From Uloborus plumipes (taxonomy: Eukaryota > Arthropoda > Arachnida > Araneae > Uloboridae), in contig JAXGGA010004718.1 of the NCBI GenBank assembly GCA_038373865.1, positions 1 to 64,000 of the forward strand: 64,000 bases of DNA, written 5' to 3'. Positions 35,081 to 46,617 of this stretch are shown here, piece after piece. The translations under genes were made by a program, and so were the position numbers. The notes beneath the pieces were generated by a model, which was not told the origin of the DNA, searched no databases, and was given only the letters and a program-made list of their open reading frames with translations. Position 1 is the stretch's first letter. The number at the start of each line of letters is the position of its first letter.

Positions 35081-37219
35081 TCAATCTAGCAATTTGTAGA
35101 ACGTTAATTGTACGATGAAAATTGCATTTTTAAAGATTGCAATTCGTGCAAATACTTACAAAATCTGATCAGTTGGACTTGAAATTTAATACATTATTAT
35201 TATTATTATTATTTTGTCTTTACGTACGTATTATTTTCTGTTTTCTCCAACTAGAATTTTTAAGAGACCAGCTTAACTAAAGACCAAGATTTCCATTCGT
35301 TTTCAAAACTTATTATTAGCTAATTTAATGGAAGATTCAAACTTGTATAAAGTTCGTACTTTGTTTTTAATCAATTTGATACTTTTAATTGTAAAGTCAA
35401 TTTTTCTTGACATTAATTTTAAGTGATAAAACAATAGAAACTCTTTCAGTTATGTATTCAAAAGAAAAATAAAAAAATATATATATTATCTATATATATA
35501 TAAACGCAATTTAGCTTAAACGTGCAGCAATAGTCACGTTGTCCTATTTTATTATAGGCTAGGTATTTAATACTCGTGCATCACTCAAGTTTCAATGAAG
35601 TTGAAGCTAAATCTTTCAACTAAGCATTTTAAGAAACAAATTAACTTATATTTGACACACACATTTCCACATTATTTTCACACACATTTTCACACATATT
35701 CCTCTTATTTTAGAGACTGATTTGTCTACTTTCTTTTTTGTTTGTTTCTTTCCTTTCTTTTTTTAATTTATTTTAAGTGTTCACAAATAATTTAAATTAT
35801 TATGTCCAATTTATAGTTTTAACCTTTAAATTCCTTGTTTTCTTTCTTTCATCATCATCATTTTCTTTCAAATCTTGCTTTGTTTGTTTTTAAGTTCTGT
35901 TTCAAATATTTTTAAGATCATACTTTTTAGCAACATCGTCACATTATTTTTATTAGTGTTATTGTTATTATTTTTTATTACTATAATGCAATATATTTAT
36001 TTATTTTGATCTTTCATGGTTTATTTTGGTGTCTACCAGATAGTAGTAAAAAACATTCTTCAAAATAATTTATTTAAGGCAATTTTTCTTCGTAGAAAAT
36101 GCACCTTTCAACACCCCGTACAATTCTTATCTAGGCCCCAAGAGCAGCCATTTGTGTGAAATGAAATTTTCACTTTCCGTGACAAACACGGAACTTGTTA
36201 TTGACACTGCAGTTAATAATCACGATTGTTGGAAGCGGAAGAGGGGAGGGGGAAGAGACACATCGTGCCGTGTTGCCATTCCCTGCATTAGAAATAACCG
36301 CCCTCGGAGGTTTTTTTTTTTTTTTTCTGGGGCAAAGCAGAAAGCAAGAGTCACCGCGCCTGTTATTTATCTAACGAGATGGGCGGGATTTTTTTTTTTG
36401 CCGACAATAAAAACACTTTCACTGTTTTTTGGGGGTGGCGTATTATTTTTACATTAGTTCTCGTGAGTGTAATAGTTTTTATTTTTTCCTTCTGAAGAGA
36501 TGAAGATGAGTCAACTTTTTCTTCTTTTCTCTTTTGGTTTTGGTTTAAAGGTGTCACGTTTTGTAGTTAGAAGAAAAGTTGTTTTTCTTTTTTCCCTTTA
36601 TTTGTTTGGTTAGTTTCTCACGTGATGATTGATGCTAATCAGTTAAATTTCTACCTCTTTTGCTTTCGAGAAAATGAAATCTTGGATCAAATCTACTCCA
36701 AAAATTTCAACACACAGATTTTAAAATCCTGATTACTTTAACTTATAATTTGTACGTATATTTTTTAACGAGTAATATTTTTCCTGAAATTAAAAAGACA
36801 AGACTTGCATTTGACAAAATGGGCTCTGGGTAGGCAAAATATCTGTCATTAAGTTTTTGAGTTCTTCTGGTTCACTTGCAGAGTTTTTTTTTTTTTTTTT
36901 TTTTTAAATAAAAAAAGTCTGATATTTTAGAAATTTTTCTTTTTAACGTTTCCCTTGTTTAATTGATTATTATTTCGGATCATTTTTGAATTTTAATATT
37001 CGTTTTGTGATTCTACTCCTCTTGTGCTAACGTAAGCCTAACTAAAAACGCCTCACTCATAAATTCAAATAGCGCATTGGTGGCAAATGTTTAGTGAAGA
37101 ACTGGTTCCTAAACAATTATAAAAGTATGCGTTATCGTATCTGGAAAAGCGCTGACTGATGAGGCTAAATTAAAGTGTGTCAGTTTTCTTCCAGCAAACA
37201 CCAAATTGCATCTGTAAAT
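35081..37219. other. Unannotated AT-rich DNA
   Basis: ATT and TA microsatellites occur at 35194-35213 and 35477-35503, and poly-T near 36310-36326 and 36884-36905. A stretch at 36135-36270 is richer in G+C but does not fit as a continuation of the candidate exon. No gene is supported. Confidence 0.5.
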
Positions 37220-39237
37220 GTAACAAGAAGTTCTGTCAAGAACTAAACGAGCCTACTTTCCCGTACATCGACATCGGCATTCTAGCATCTGATCATTATT
37301 CTCTTGATCATCTGAGACTAAACATTATGTCAAACATACCTTTTTAGCACTTAAAGCTGATTTCTAAAAGCAAAATATACCCCTCTCATCAGATGAAATA
37401 GAGACATAAAAAGTAAATAAATGAATAAATGAAGTTTTGTCGCACCTTTTAAAGAATGTAACTGTTACAGTTCTTCCGTAGAAAAATTCCTCAATCGTTT
37501 TCAAAAAAAAAAATTAAAAGTACAAAGTACATCAAAACACATTTTATCAAAGAAAGGAAAAAAAACTCGTCCGTCGATAAAATGTCTCGATTTTCACTTT
37601 TAAACCGTTGCCAGTTGTTAAATATAAATAAAGAATAAAATGCCTTCGTGAATGAAACACTTTTGTTACAAAAAAAATCGTCTGCCAAAAAAAATAATAG
37701 TAATAAATAAAATAACACAAATGAATAAATAAACAAAAAATCGTCTGCACAGTCAGTCATTTTTTTCTGAGCCTGCATTTCCGCCATGTTTGTGGAGTCG
37801 GAGTCGGAATCAGAGTCCTCACAGAAGATTATTCAGAAAAGTACTTTACAAACATTATTTATCAAAACCATTTTTTACAAAGTTAGTTTGAAGGAAATCC
37901 GACTTTAAGTTCCAGGATCAACATTCAACTTAAATTCCCCGTAGGCGCTAATGTTAAATTTTTTTCTGAACGGTTCAATATTGAACGAAAAATGGTTCAA
38001 ACCAAAAAGCGAAATAAGGGACTGAACCTCTCCGAGATCTTTCAAACAAAAAAAAGTTTATTCTATTCGGATGGTTCACTCAGAAGTTATTAGGTGGGGA
38101 AAGGTTGCTTGAACGGTTCAATGTTGAACGAAAAAATGTTCAAATTGAAAATTTAAATACTGTAATGAAGTATCCTTGCTGAGATCCTTCGAACAAAAAA
38201 AAAGTTTATTTAAATCGGACTGTTCACTCAAAAATTATTAGGGGTGACAGCTTGCTTGAGCGGTTCAATGTTGAACGAAAAATTGTTCAAATCGGAAATG
38301 TAAATACGGGAATGAAGTATCCTTGATAAGATCTTTCGAACAAAAAAAAGTTTGTTGAAATCGGACTGTTCACTCAAAAGTTAGCATCGCGGGACAGGTT
38401 GTTTGAACGGTTCAAAGTTGAACCAAAAATTGTTCAAATCGAAAAATCAAATATGGGAATGAGTTGTACTCGCCGAAATCTTTCCAACAAAAAAAAAGTT
38501 TGTTCAAATCGGAATGTTCATTCAAAAGTTATTAGGGGGGGAAAGGTTGCTTGAACGGTTCAATGTTGAACCAAAATTGTTCAAATCGAAAAATCAAATA
38601 TGGGAATGAGTTGTAATCGCCGAGATCTATCCAACAAAAAAAAGTTTGTTCAAATCGGAATGTTCATTCAAAAGTTATTAGGGGGGAAAGGTTGCTTGAA
38701 CGGTTCAATGTTGAACGAAAAATTGTTCAAATCGAAAATGTAGATACAGGAATGAAGTATCCTTGAAAAGATCTTTCGAACAAAAAAAAGTTTGTTCAAA
38801 TCGGACTGTTAACTAAAAAGTTAGCATCGCGGTACAGGTTGTTTGAACGGCTCAAAGTTGAACCAAAAATTGTTCAAATCGAAAAATCAAATATGGGAAT
38901 GAGCTGTACTCGCCGAGATCTTTCCAACAAAAAAAAGTTTGTCCAAATCGGAATATTCATTCAAAAGTTATTAGGGGGGGACAGACAGACAGACCGACCG
39001 ACAGACCGACACACAAATTCCCCATCTCAATACCCTACTTTCAAATTTTTAATTTTTCGATATTCATTTTACCTTTTTATTTTTTTAACTTGGCGATATT
39101 TTTTGGACTTGGCGATATTTTTTTTTAACTTGGCGATATTTTTTGGACTTGGCGATATTTTTTAGATGCATTAAGCCAATTTTAATACTTTTTTCGTCTT
39201 TCTTTTATTTTTAACGGGAAAGTAGGCTAAAAAGCAG
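37220..39237 (-). repeat. ~2-kb dispersed repeat with 147-base tandem array, copy B
   Basis: This is the inverted counterpart of 9526-11455. In plus-strand order it has AAGTTCTGTCAAGAACTAAA, the edge AGCCTACTTTCCCGT, the CATGTTTGTGGAGTCGGAGT patch, about seven tandem units (37965-38990), a GACAGACAGACCGACC tract, TTGGCGATATTTTT units (39089-39160), and the edge ACGGGAAAGTAGGCT. The two edges here are exact 15-base inverted copies, which suggests that they are the element's termini. No intact reading frame. Confidence 0.8.
37965..38990 (-). repeat. Tandem array, ~147-base period, about seven units
   Basis: The phrase TGTTCA(C/T)TCAAAAGTTA(T)TA recurs with spacing of about 142-148 bases. Units also share GGTTCAATGTTGAACGAAAA and AACAAAAAAAAGTTTGTTC-like blocks. 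This array seems to have about one more unit than copy A. Confidence 0.85.
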
Positions 39238-39258
39238 CTTCTCCAGAAATGAAACTTA

Positions 39259-39573
39259 GGCAGGAATTCAAGTGAAACACCATTGCAATCGCTTCGAATT
39301 GCAATCGCTACTGGAAGTGAATTACATTATCATCAACTTAACTTGGCACTGACGTCACTACGGGTGGAGCCAATAAGAGCTCACAAGCAGTCAGTGATCT
39401 CCTCTTATTCGCCAAGTAGGCTGTGTCGTTTTTATCTAGCTTGTTTTTCATAGGCAAACGTTACGCAAACGTCACGCTGACGTCACGATGTTTTTATCAA
39501 GAAACGTTCTAATGTAATTCATTTCCAGTAGCGATTGTAATTTGCGATCGCCTGTTTCACTTGAATTCCTGCC
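39259..39573. mobile_element. Foldback MITE with ~55-base inverted ends
   Basis: GGCAGGAATTCAAGTGAAAC is repeated inverted and exactly at the other end (39553-39573). Similarity continues inward through CGCTACTGGAA(G/A)TGAATTACATT. The interior contains two CGTCAC(G/T)-type stretches. Flanks are TTA and TTG, compatible with a mutated 3-base duplication, so a Harbinger origin is possible but unproven. Confidence 0.85.
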
Positions 39574-39578
39574 TTGGG

Positions 39579-39717
39579 GCCCTGCTCCACATCAGCGGAA
39601 AATGCGGGCGTAAGCAGAAACGTAAAATGGATTAAATTCTTTTCTTATGGAAAGTACCCGGATTTTCGGTTTCTGCCTTCGGTTTCGGTCGCGTTTTCCG
39701 CTGATGTGGAGCAGGGC
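39579..39717. mobile_element. Short MITE with 24-base perfect inverted ends
   Basis: GCCCTGCTCCACATCAGCGG plus four A recurs exactly inverted at 39694-39717. The 139-base element lies only five bases from the MITE at 39259-39573. The interior is CGGTTTC/GGTCGCG-rich. No coding capacity. Confidence 0.85.
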
Positions 39718-39824
39718 GCTTACCGAATATTTGAAAATATAACATGGCATTTGCAATCCCCATACGGATCGTGGGTAGCGTATTGAATAAGACATTGGAC
39801 TCGGGACAGGAAGGTTTCAGAAAA

Positions 39825-40200
39825 TACTGCAAAAAAGGAACTGTTGTTTTTACAGTGAAATACTGGCAGCTGAGGTTCCAGTTTAAAACTGTAAAATGCA
39901 CAGTAATAAAATGTAAAATTAGCAATTTTACAGTTTGTTACAGTATATTTAGAAATTTTACAGTTTATTGCCGTAAAATTTAGCAATATTATACTGCAAA
40001 AACAACAGTATAATACTGGCAGCCGAGGTTCCAGTTTAAAACTGTAAATTGCACGGTTATAAACTGTAACATTAGCATTTTTACAGTTTATTACTGTAAA
40101 ATTAGCATTTTTACAATTTATTGCTGTAAAATTAGAATTAGTTTATTACTATAAAATTAACTGTATTATACTATAAAAACAACATACATTTTTTACAGTG
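39825..40200. repeat. tttacagt palindromic repeat, copy 4
   Basis: It contains two consecutive left modules (GGCAGCTGAGGTTCCAGTTT and GGCAGCCGAGGTTCCAGTTT) and ends CATTTTTTACAGTG, the mirror of the family's start. It is the most complete-looking copy and shows that the element can carry duplicated modules. Confidence 0.8.
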
Positions 40201-43200
40201 CACCCATATGAGAAGTTCGTGTTCGTTAAATCCGTACATCCACAAGTCCTACACTTTCAGAAACGCATAATGGAAACGCAATTCGAAATTTTTCTCGTGT
40301 TCAACGAAATGGCTTAGTGGAAAATGCTGCGATTGAACGTATCTCAAAATGAGCAAACATTTTGTCGATCTGACGAAAATTTCGTGAGCATGAATTTTCG
40401 ATCTAGTGAGAAAGCAATTCTCGTAAATGACTAAATTTGTCTTACGATTGAAGAATCCTACACAGTGAGCGTTGTGGGGTCGGTCACTAGCAGTTTCCAT
40501 TGGTACAAAGTTGCTGGTGACGTTCCCTCCGCTTCAGAGCAATGCACCAGTAATGTCGGTGATGCTGCCATCTATTGAGACAAAGGCAGATTCTGCCCCA
40601 TTCAGAAAGTTTCACTCGCTCAGGAGCCACATGCTTTTGCCATAAATCCAGGCTCTCTAAGTGAATAGGGCTTGGGTCTCCGAATCGACATTAATAACGA
40701 TAACGTAATCCCACGCAATTAGGATTTTGTCATTGTATGAGAAACAGGTTAATGTTATTGAAATTCAAAGATTGTCAAATACAAATGCATTTTTTTCTTC
40801 TTTTATTTTAAAACATTTAACGATTTAACGTTATTTTTAACTGTCGTGAAAAAATTTCGATTTTGATGTGTATAAATTTCTTATGGTAATTTTAATACCA
40901 TAGTAATTTCACGAATAAATTTTCCTCTAAATTGTAAAGGCATAAACTACATTAAGTGAACACGAATTAGAAGCAAACACTATTGACTGCTAATTACACA
41001 AAGTAAACTTGAAAAAAAAAGACGACATCCTAATCTTCAACAATCTCATTGCATTACTCAATGACGATGCTGCGAGAAGCAATTATACAATTTTTATAAC
41101 ATCGTACAGGTCGAGTCATTCTATCGCAGGTGTTGCCGGGTAAAAAAGAAGCCTCCCGCCGATCAAAGCTATCCTCCCTCAACCTGTCCCGCTGTGTATC
41201 AGGGCCCAGGGTGAATGGGGCGGCTGAGTTAAAAAGATCTCAACTTGAAATCGGTTGAATCCAGCAGAGCCTTTTTTTTTTATATAAGGTAGAGTGGAGG
41301 AGCACCTGCCATTCAGTAACATGAGTCACTTAAAGAACTCCTTCATAGATGCAGTATCATATGTTTTGCCCGGTTCAATCAGATCGCTCAGCTGTGCTTG
41401 GGATTTTTCCTTGGGTTATGCAGACTCGTTGTTTTGAGAAGGGTCTTAGGTCAACCATCCGGCCATATGTAAAAATTTAGATGTACAGATAAAAGTAATT
41501 TACAATATGGAATCGAAGTACATTTTTCTGAAATTATGATGCAACAGATCAGCATTGTTGCAAGACGGGAATTATTTAATGAATTCTCAAAGGATCTCTG
41601 AATTCAGTAACAATTTCTGGATTATATAGTAGGGCAAGATACAGAATATAGAAATAGATTTTCGTATCCTTATTTTCTATGAGCAGCCGTACTTGACTCA
41701 CTAACTATGGTCACTACAAAGCAAAAAAAGAAAAGAAAAATTCTTGGTTAAAAATTAACCTTTGTTGGAAATAAAGAACGAAGTTCACAAAATAGAACTT
41801 CTGGTAAAAACTTAAGAAGAAGGAAAGAATCCTATCGAAGATTGATCAAAACCAACTGGTAAAAACTTGCGAAAAAGAAAAGAATACCATCAGTGACTGA
41901 CCAAAACCAAATGTAACTCAACAGTTTAATGCCTGAAAAGCCCAAGGACCGTAAGATCCATAACTTTCTGCGCCATTAAAATTCTTAGAGGTCTTGCTCC
42001 AAGTACACACTGCGTACTTGGAGCATGTTCAAGCGCGAATGCTTTGAACAAGTCCCGCTAGCCATTCTTAATACTGAAACAATGTGAACAGTTGTTTTTT
42101 AAAGTATCATGGCAGCTAATTTTCAATTTGTAATCGTGTACATAACAACGGGCCATATAGGTGAATTTCGTGGACCTTTGGTTGGGCGCCAATTTTAGAA
42201 TAAACATTAAATTATAATGTATCCAGTGAATTTTGGTCGAAAACTTAGGATAAATTAAATTTTCCTCTCCCACTAACTTTGCTGTATCAAGTAACTTAGT
42301 CCTCAATTAAATATAAATAATTTCCTTACAGTAAATGCAGACTAAAAAACTGACGATGAGGTCACAGGAGAAACTCGAAGTAGATCATTTATATGCCTGG
42401 GAAAAACGTATCTGTATTTATTTGAATTGGCATAAGAATTACACTCTTTCTCGCACAACCACCTTCACCTAAATATCAATCGCGGAAGCCCCATCCCTGT
42501 CTGTCAACAATGGAAATGGGTGTTGACAAAAGCCAAATTTAGCTCAAATTCTTTTGTGTGGCAGAATTTCTTTCATATCCTACGAGGCGGTGATTAAATT
42601 TACCACAGCAATATTCACCTCATCTGTCTTGATTAACACATTTCCGAGACGAAAAAGACAAGCGGCTTGAATGCAAATTAAAATGCACGAGCATCTTTTC
42701 CCAAGATAGAAGAAAAAAGACCATCCGTTTAAAAACGGAGACGAATTCCCAGAGCACTTACAATCAAAACGTCAAAACAAAGCCACTCTTCAAAAAAAAA
42801 AAAACTTCTCCAGAAAGAGAAAAGAGAATGAATGAAAATTCCATCTCAATTGCCGCGAGACGAAAGGTCAAGCGACTTGATATTCAGACATTTGGGGTCA
42901 ACGGGGAGTGGGCTGACCCCAGCGACCTCGTCACGATTCGTTCGGGTCCGACAGGAACCCGGGTTCCGGAACCTCCCCTCCGTGTTCGCTTGCAGAGCAC
43001 GAACGGGACACCGAAGGGTTGTTCGCCCTTCTTTTTTTTTTTTCCAAGTACCATTCCGTATTTACAAAGTAACTTTTCGACGCCCAGGCACAAGTTTTCC
43101 TGCTAGAGGTTAAGTCGTTGGTCTGCTCTCATGCTGTGAAGTTATTTGGGGAAACAGAGAAAAAACCCTTCCAGCACTATGGGAGTGAGCTGATTTATAC

Positions 43201-43554
43201 GGGAAAAAGTTTTGGACCGTTGTAAACAACTTGATTTATAAATATGACTATCGGGTGTTATCGTTCCGAAATCTTTTTTTTCAGGGACATGGTGACATAT
43301 GAGGGGCGGTTCAAGTTTGGATCTAGATTACATGCGAAGGCGTCGTTGTGATAGGTTACATTCAGCATTGAAATCGATAAATTGTAAAGTATGTAGCAGT
43401 AATAAATTTCAAACTCAATTGAAAAAAAAAAGACAGAAAATTTCAAGTCTATGCCATTCAAACATAAATTAATGTTGTTATCTTGTGCCATCAAGGCTTT
43501 CAATTTGGGGTGCGTCGCTTCACTTTTCCAACTGTACCGTCATTTGGTGTGAAG
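40201..43554. other. Unannotated DNA with GC-richer islands
   Basis: Islands at about 41110-41290 and 42830-43110 are richer in G+C and contain no recognised repeat. The frames at 42828-43113 (92-93 codons in two frames) run into a poly-T tract and have no known domain. No gene is called; these may be conserved non-coding stretches. Confidence 0.45.
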
Positions 43555-43749
43555 TCCGACTTAGACAGTACACAAATGCCATAGGGACCCGGTTATAGAG
43601 TAGGCAACCGTCCACAGCACAACAACACATACACACAAAGAAAGGAAAAGGACAGGAGAGAGAAAGTACACCCATGCCCGAGCCCAGGATTCGAACACGG
43701 GACGTCCCCCACCCGAATCAGACCTCTCTGACTACTAGACAAGGTGGCC
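43555..43749 (-). repeat. tRNA-derived SINE (likely)
   Basis: On the minus strand the segment starts GGCCACCTTGTCTAGTAGTC. It has an A-box-like TAGTAGTC near its start and a good B box GTTCGAATCC (plus-strand 43687-43696), spaced as in a tRNA-type RNA polymerase III promoter. A non-tRNA body follows. The cloverleaf is incomplete, so it is not a tRNA gene. The exact 3' end is uncertain. Confidence 0.7.
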
Positions 43750-43911
43750 AGCAACACAATTCAATGTTGTGTTAATATCCATCCGTCGACATGTCAAGAA
43801 AAACGGATTCAATACCCTCCCCCCTCCCTTAAAACTTTTGTCATGTAGCCATACTAGCTCATAATTTGATAAAATTGCTATACTAATAAAAACTTAAAAT
43901 ATAATTCAATA

Positions 43912-44068
43912 CTGTCGTCCCCGCTTAATCGGGTAACGGATAAACGAATACCCCGCTTATGCGAATAAAACATCCTGGAACCGTGTCATAGACGCAATGT
44001 TAAAGATCCCCGCTTAATCGAATAATATTTCTTGGAACCGACAGTATTCGCTTAAGCGGGGCCGACAG
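43912..44068. mobile_element. Pogo-like MITE, CTGTCG ends
   Basis: The left CTGTCGTCCCCGCTTAATCG and right TTAAGCGGGGCCGACAG are inverted ends, flanked by TA at 43910-43911 and 44069-44070. The interior repeats CCCCGCTTAATCGAAT. A sister copy lies at 53988-54162. Confidence 0.9.
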
Positions 44069-44585
44069 TATCACCCTCCTTCTAACTAAAAAAAAAATTA
44101 ATTTAGCTACACTCAAGGGAAAGGTACAATCTTTTCATGCCTTATTTATAGGTCACGTGAGAAGTGAAAATTTTACTTTTTGTCTTTAGTGCAAAACAAT
44201 ATCAAGTCTTTTTGCTGAAATTATTTTTACAAAAGCTTTATTATTATTATTATTATTATTATTTTGCATTGAAAAATGGTGTTTCTAAAACTGGAGTGCA
44301 ATTCTGCGCTTTTAATAATTTTTGTTTTACCAAAGGCGCATTTTGATGGGAAGATTACCAGGTTTATGGAAAAGATGAATGAATTACGTCGTCATCACTG
44401 TACCTTTTCTCTACATACAATCGATTTTTTGTGTAACATTTTTGTTTTTTTTTTTAATTAATATTTAAAGCTAAAAGCGAGGATTATTGTGAATTGGTAT
44501 AAATTTCAATGCTGAAAGCTACTATAAATTTACTTTTCAAAGTTTGCAAATATTTAAAACTTAAATCAAAAAAGCTGTTTTAAAT

Positions 44586-44611
44586 CCGAGCAAAGCCGGG
44601 CAAAAAACTAG
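44586..44611 (+). mobile_element. Possible Helitron 3' end
   Basis: CCGAGCAAAGCCGGGCAAAA followed by AACTAG resembles the GC-rich hairpin plus CTAG that ends many insect Helitrons. The hairpin is imperfect and no 5' end was found. Confidence 0.35.
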
Positions 44612-44744
44612 CCTGAACTAATTTATACATTCCTACATGTAATTAACATCCTTTTTACGATAGAGGGATTAAATGTTACACAAAGTGCTAAAAGTTTCTG
44701 AATTTAACTAGAAGTATTTTTTATTCCGTTAAATAATTGAAATG

Positions 44745-44797
44745 CAAGTGGATAAAAGTGATATGTGACAATTTTTTAATTTCTAGAAAAAGCTTTA

Positions 44798-44854
<57 letters not shown>

Positions 44855-44924
44855 CCTTTTAACCTTCATCCATAGTAAAAAGTATGTTTTTCCAAAATTG
44901 TCACATATCACCTTTATCCACTTG
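44745..44924. repeat. Inverted repeat with an (AT)n loop
   Basis: CAAGTGGATAAAAGTGATAT and the following GTGACAATTTT recur inverted at about 44893-44924 with one missing base. Between the arms is an uninterrupted run of about 26 AT dinucleotides (44801-44852). It is probably a MITE whose centre expanded as a microsatellite. Confidence 0.85.
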
Positions 44925-46056
44925 CCCCCTCAATTATGGAAATATTTAAAAGATATTACCTGCTCTCTTTAACACTAAACATGAATACTATGTTCATACT
45001 GCAATAATCTCTTAACAAAATGGTGCCAATTGCTCCCCCCCCCCCTTTTTTTTTCTACTGAGAGCCACACCTCGCATTTAAATGATTCTCACGGGTAAAA
45101 GAGAAGGTATAAACTTCAAAAGTTTTTCTTTTTTTTTTTTTTTTTGAAATAACATGGGAAAATATGGAAAAGGAAAAAAATTACCTATACGAAGAACTGT
45201 TGTTATTACCAATTCGTATTTTATTAATTACGTCTCTTATCCAGAGAACCCGTTTTCTGATTATTTGGCCCCAAATTTGTGAAATTCTGACTTTTTGTGG
45301 TTTTCTATTTGTAACAATACAGTAAATAAAAGGTCACATGGATCTGCTTCGGGGTCGCATGTGCCATAAGTTGGGCACCATTGTCCTAACAGCTAAATGG
45401 GTCTACTTTCAAGCCTTGATTTGGCAAAGTAAAATTCATTGATGGAAAAAAACTGCGCATTTTTGTGAACGTTTTAACTTTTTCTACGTCCGCCGGAACT
45501 TGATTATGATGGATCGTGGTTCGTTTTAATTCGCTGAATCATCGTCTTTGGCAGTGATGAAAATGTTGAACGAGTAGAATATTTCCGAGTGATGTATTTC
45601 GGACGCAAGGTCGATTCGTGCGGTGTTAAATGTCTGGCTACAGTTCACTGTCAGTTTCTTTTTCTTTTCTCAGCACAACAGAAATAACATCGAATTCCTG
45701 TTCAAATGAAGCTGTAAGACTCACAACATTTTCAAAACATTAATTCTCTCTCCTTTTTCTTTTTTATGACTCTTATGCTTATTTCGGCCATTTCACGGAA
45801 AAGGGTGTGACGCTTCATCTATTTCATAAAAAAACATTTGTTTTTTATCACGCATTGCATTCAAAATAGTGTAAACGAGTAATGAACAAAATTTTTTTCC
45901 TTCATCACACATGTATGTGCAACTCTTTACGAAAAAATATTCGCCATTACCTATTAATTACGTTTTAATGAAATATTTGAATAGTCACATGCGGACCACA
46001 ACGGCTACTATTTTGTGGAATATCCCCAAAAATAATTTTAACAATTCAAATAATTA
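44925..46056. other. Unannotated AT-rich DNA
   Basis: Poly-C/poly-T near 45034-45054 and poly-T near 45127-45145. No bounded element or gene is supported. Confidence 0.5.
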
Positions 46057-46615
46057 CAGTGAACTCTCACTTATGCGCTTGCCCTAGAGACCAACAGAAA
46101 AAGACGCATAAGTGAGAGAGACGTATAAGTGAGCAAGCCTATTTAAAAGACTAAAACTTAACATAGGTTCTAATGAGAGAGTGAATAAGAATGTTTCTAT
46201 AGAAAAGGGACATATTACTATTACTACAATTTGGCAATTACTGTAACGTACCTATAATGATTAAGAGAAAACAAAAGTTGTAGCATACCTAATTACAAAC
46301 TGTTCCCTTTAAAACGATGCATAATAGATAATTGTCCCTCTCCGAACTCTAGTTCATGCGGGAAAAATGCCTTCCGTGAGCAATAAAGACGAAAGATTAA
46401 AGAGGAAAGTAATGCTTATTTTTTAAAGAAAATAAATAAACTTTCATACATTTCAGGGAAATTTCGGCGCATAAGTGAAATAGTTATCTTTAGAGAGACG
46501 CATAAAAGAACGATACTATTATTATTTTGCTATGGAATGTGCTGGGACCATTCAAAATCGTCGTATAAGTGAAAAAGGCGCATAAATGAGGCGGCGTATT
46601 AGCGAGAGTTCACTG
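46057..46615. mobile_element. Pogo-like MITE, CAGTGAACTCTC ends
   Basis: The left CAGTGAACTCTCACTTATGC and right TATTAGCGAGAGTTCACTG are inverted ends, flanked by TA at 46055-46056 and 46616-46617. Sub-terminal CGCATAAGTGA phrases recur in both orientations. No transposase. Confidence 0.9.
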
Positions 46616-46617
46616 TA

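Noticed and set aside
36135..36270. Possible next exon after TTATCTAG
   Set aside because: Joining in phase 0 from the candidate exon at 34529-34711 meets a TGA after ten codons, and no good donor follows.
42828..43113. Two overlapping ~93-codon frames
   Set aside because: Both run into a poly-T-derived Phe run, and neither shows a domain; composition explains the openness.
43680..43750. A tRNA gene on the - strand
   Set aside because: The B box is good but the acceptor stem and cloverleaf do not close; a tRNA-derived SINE fits better.
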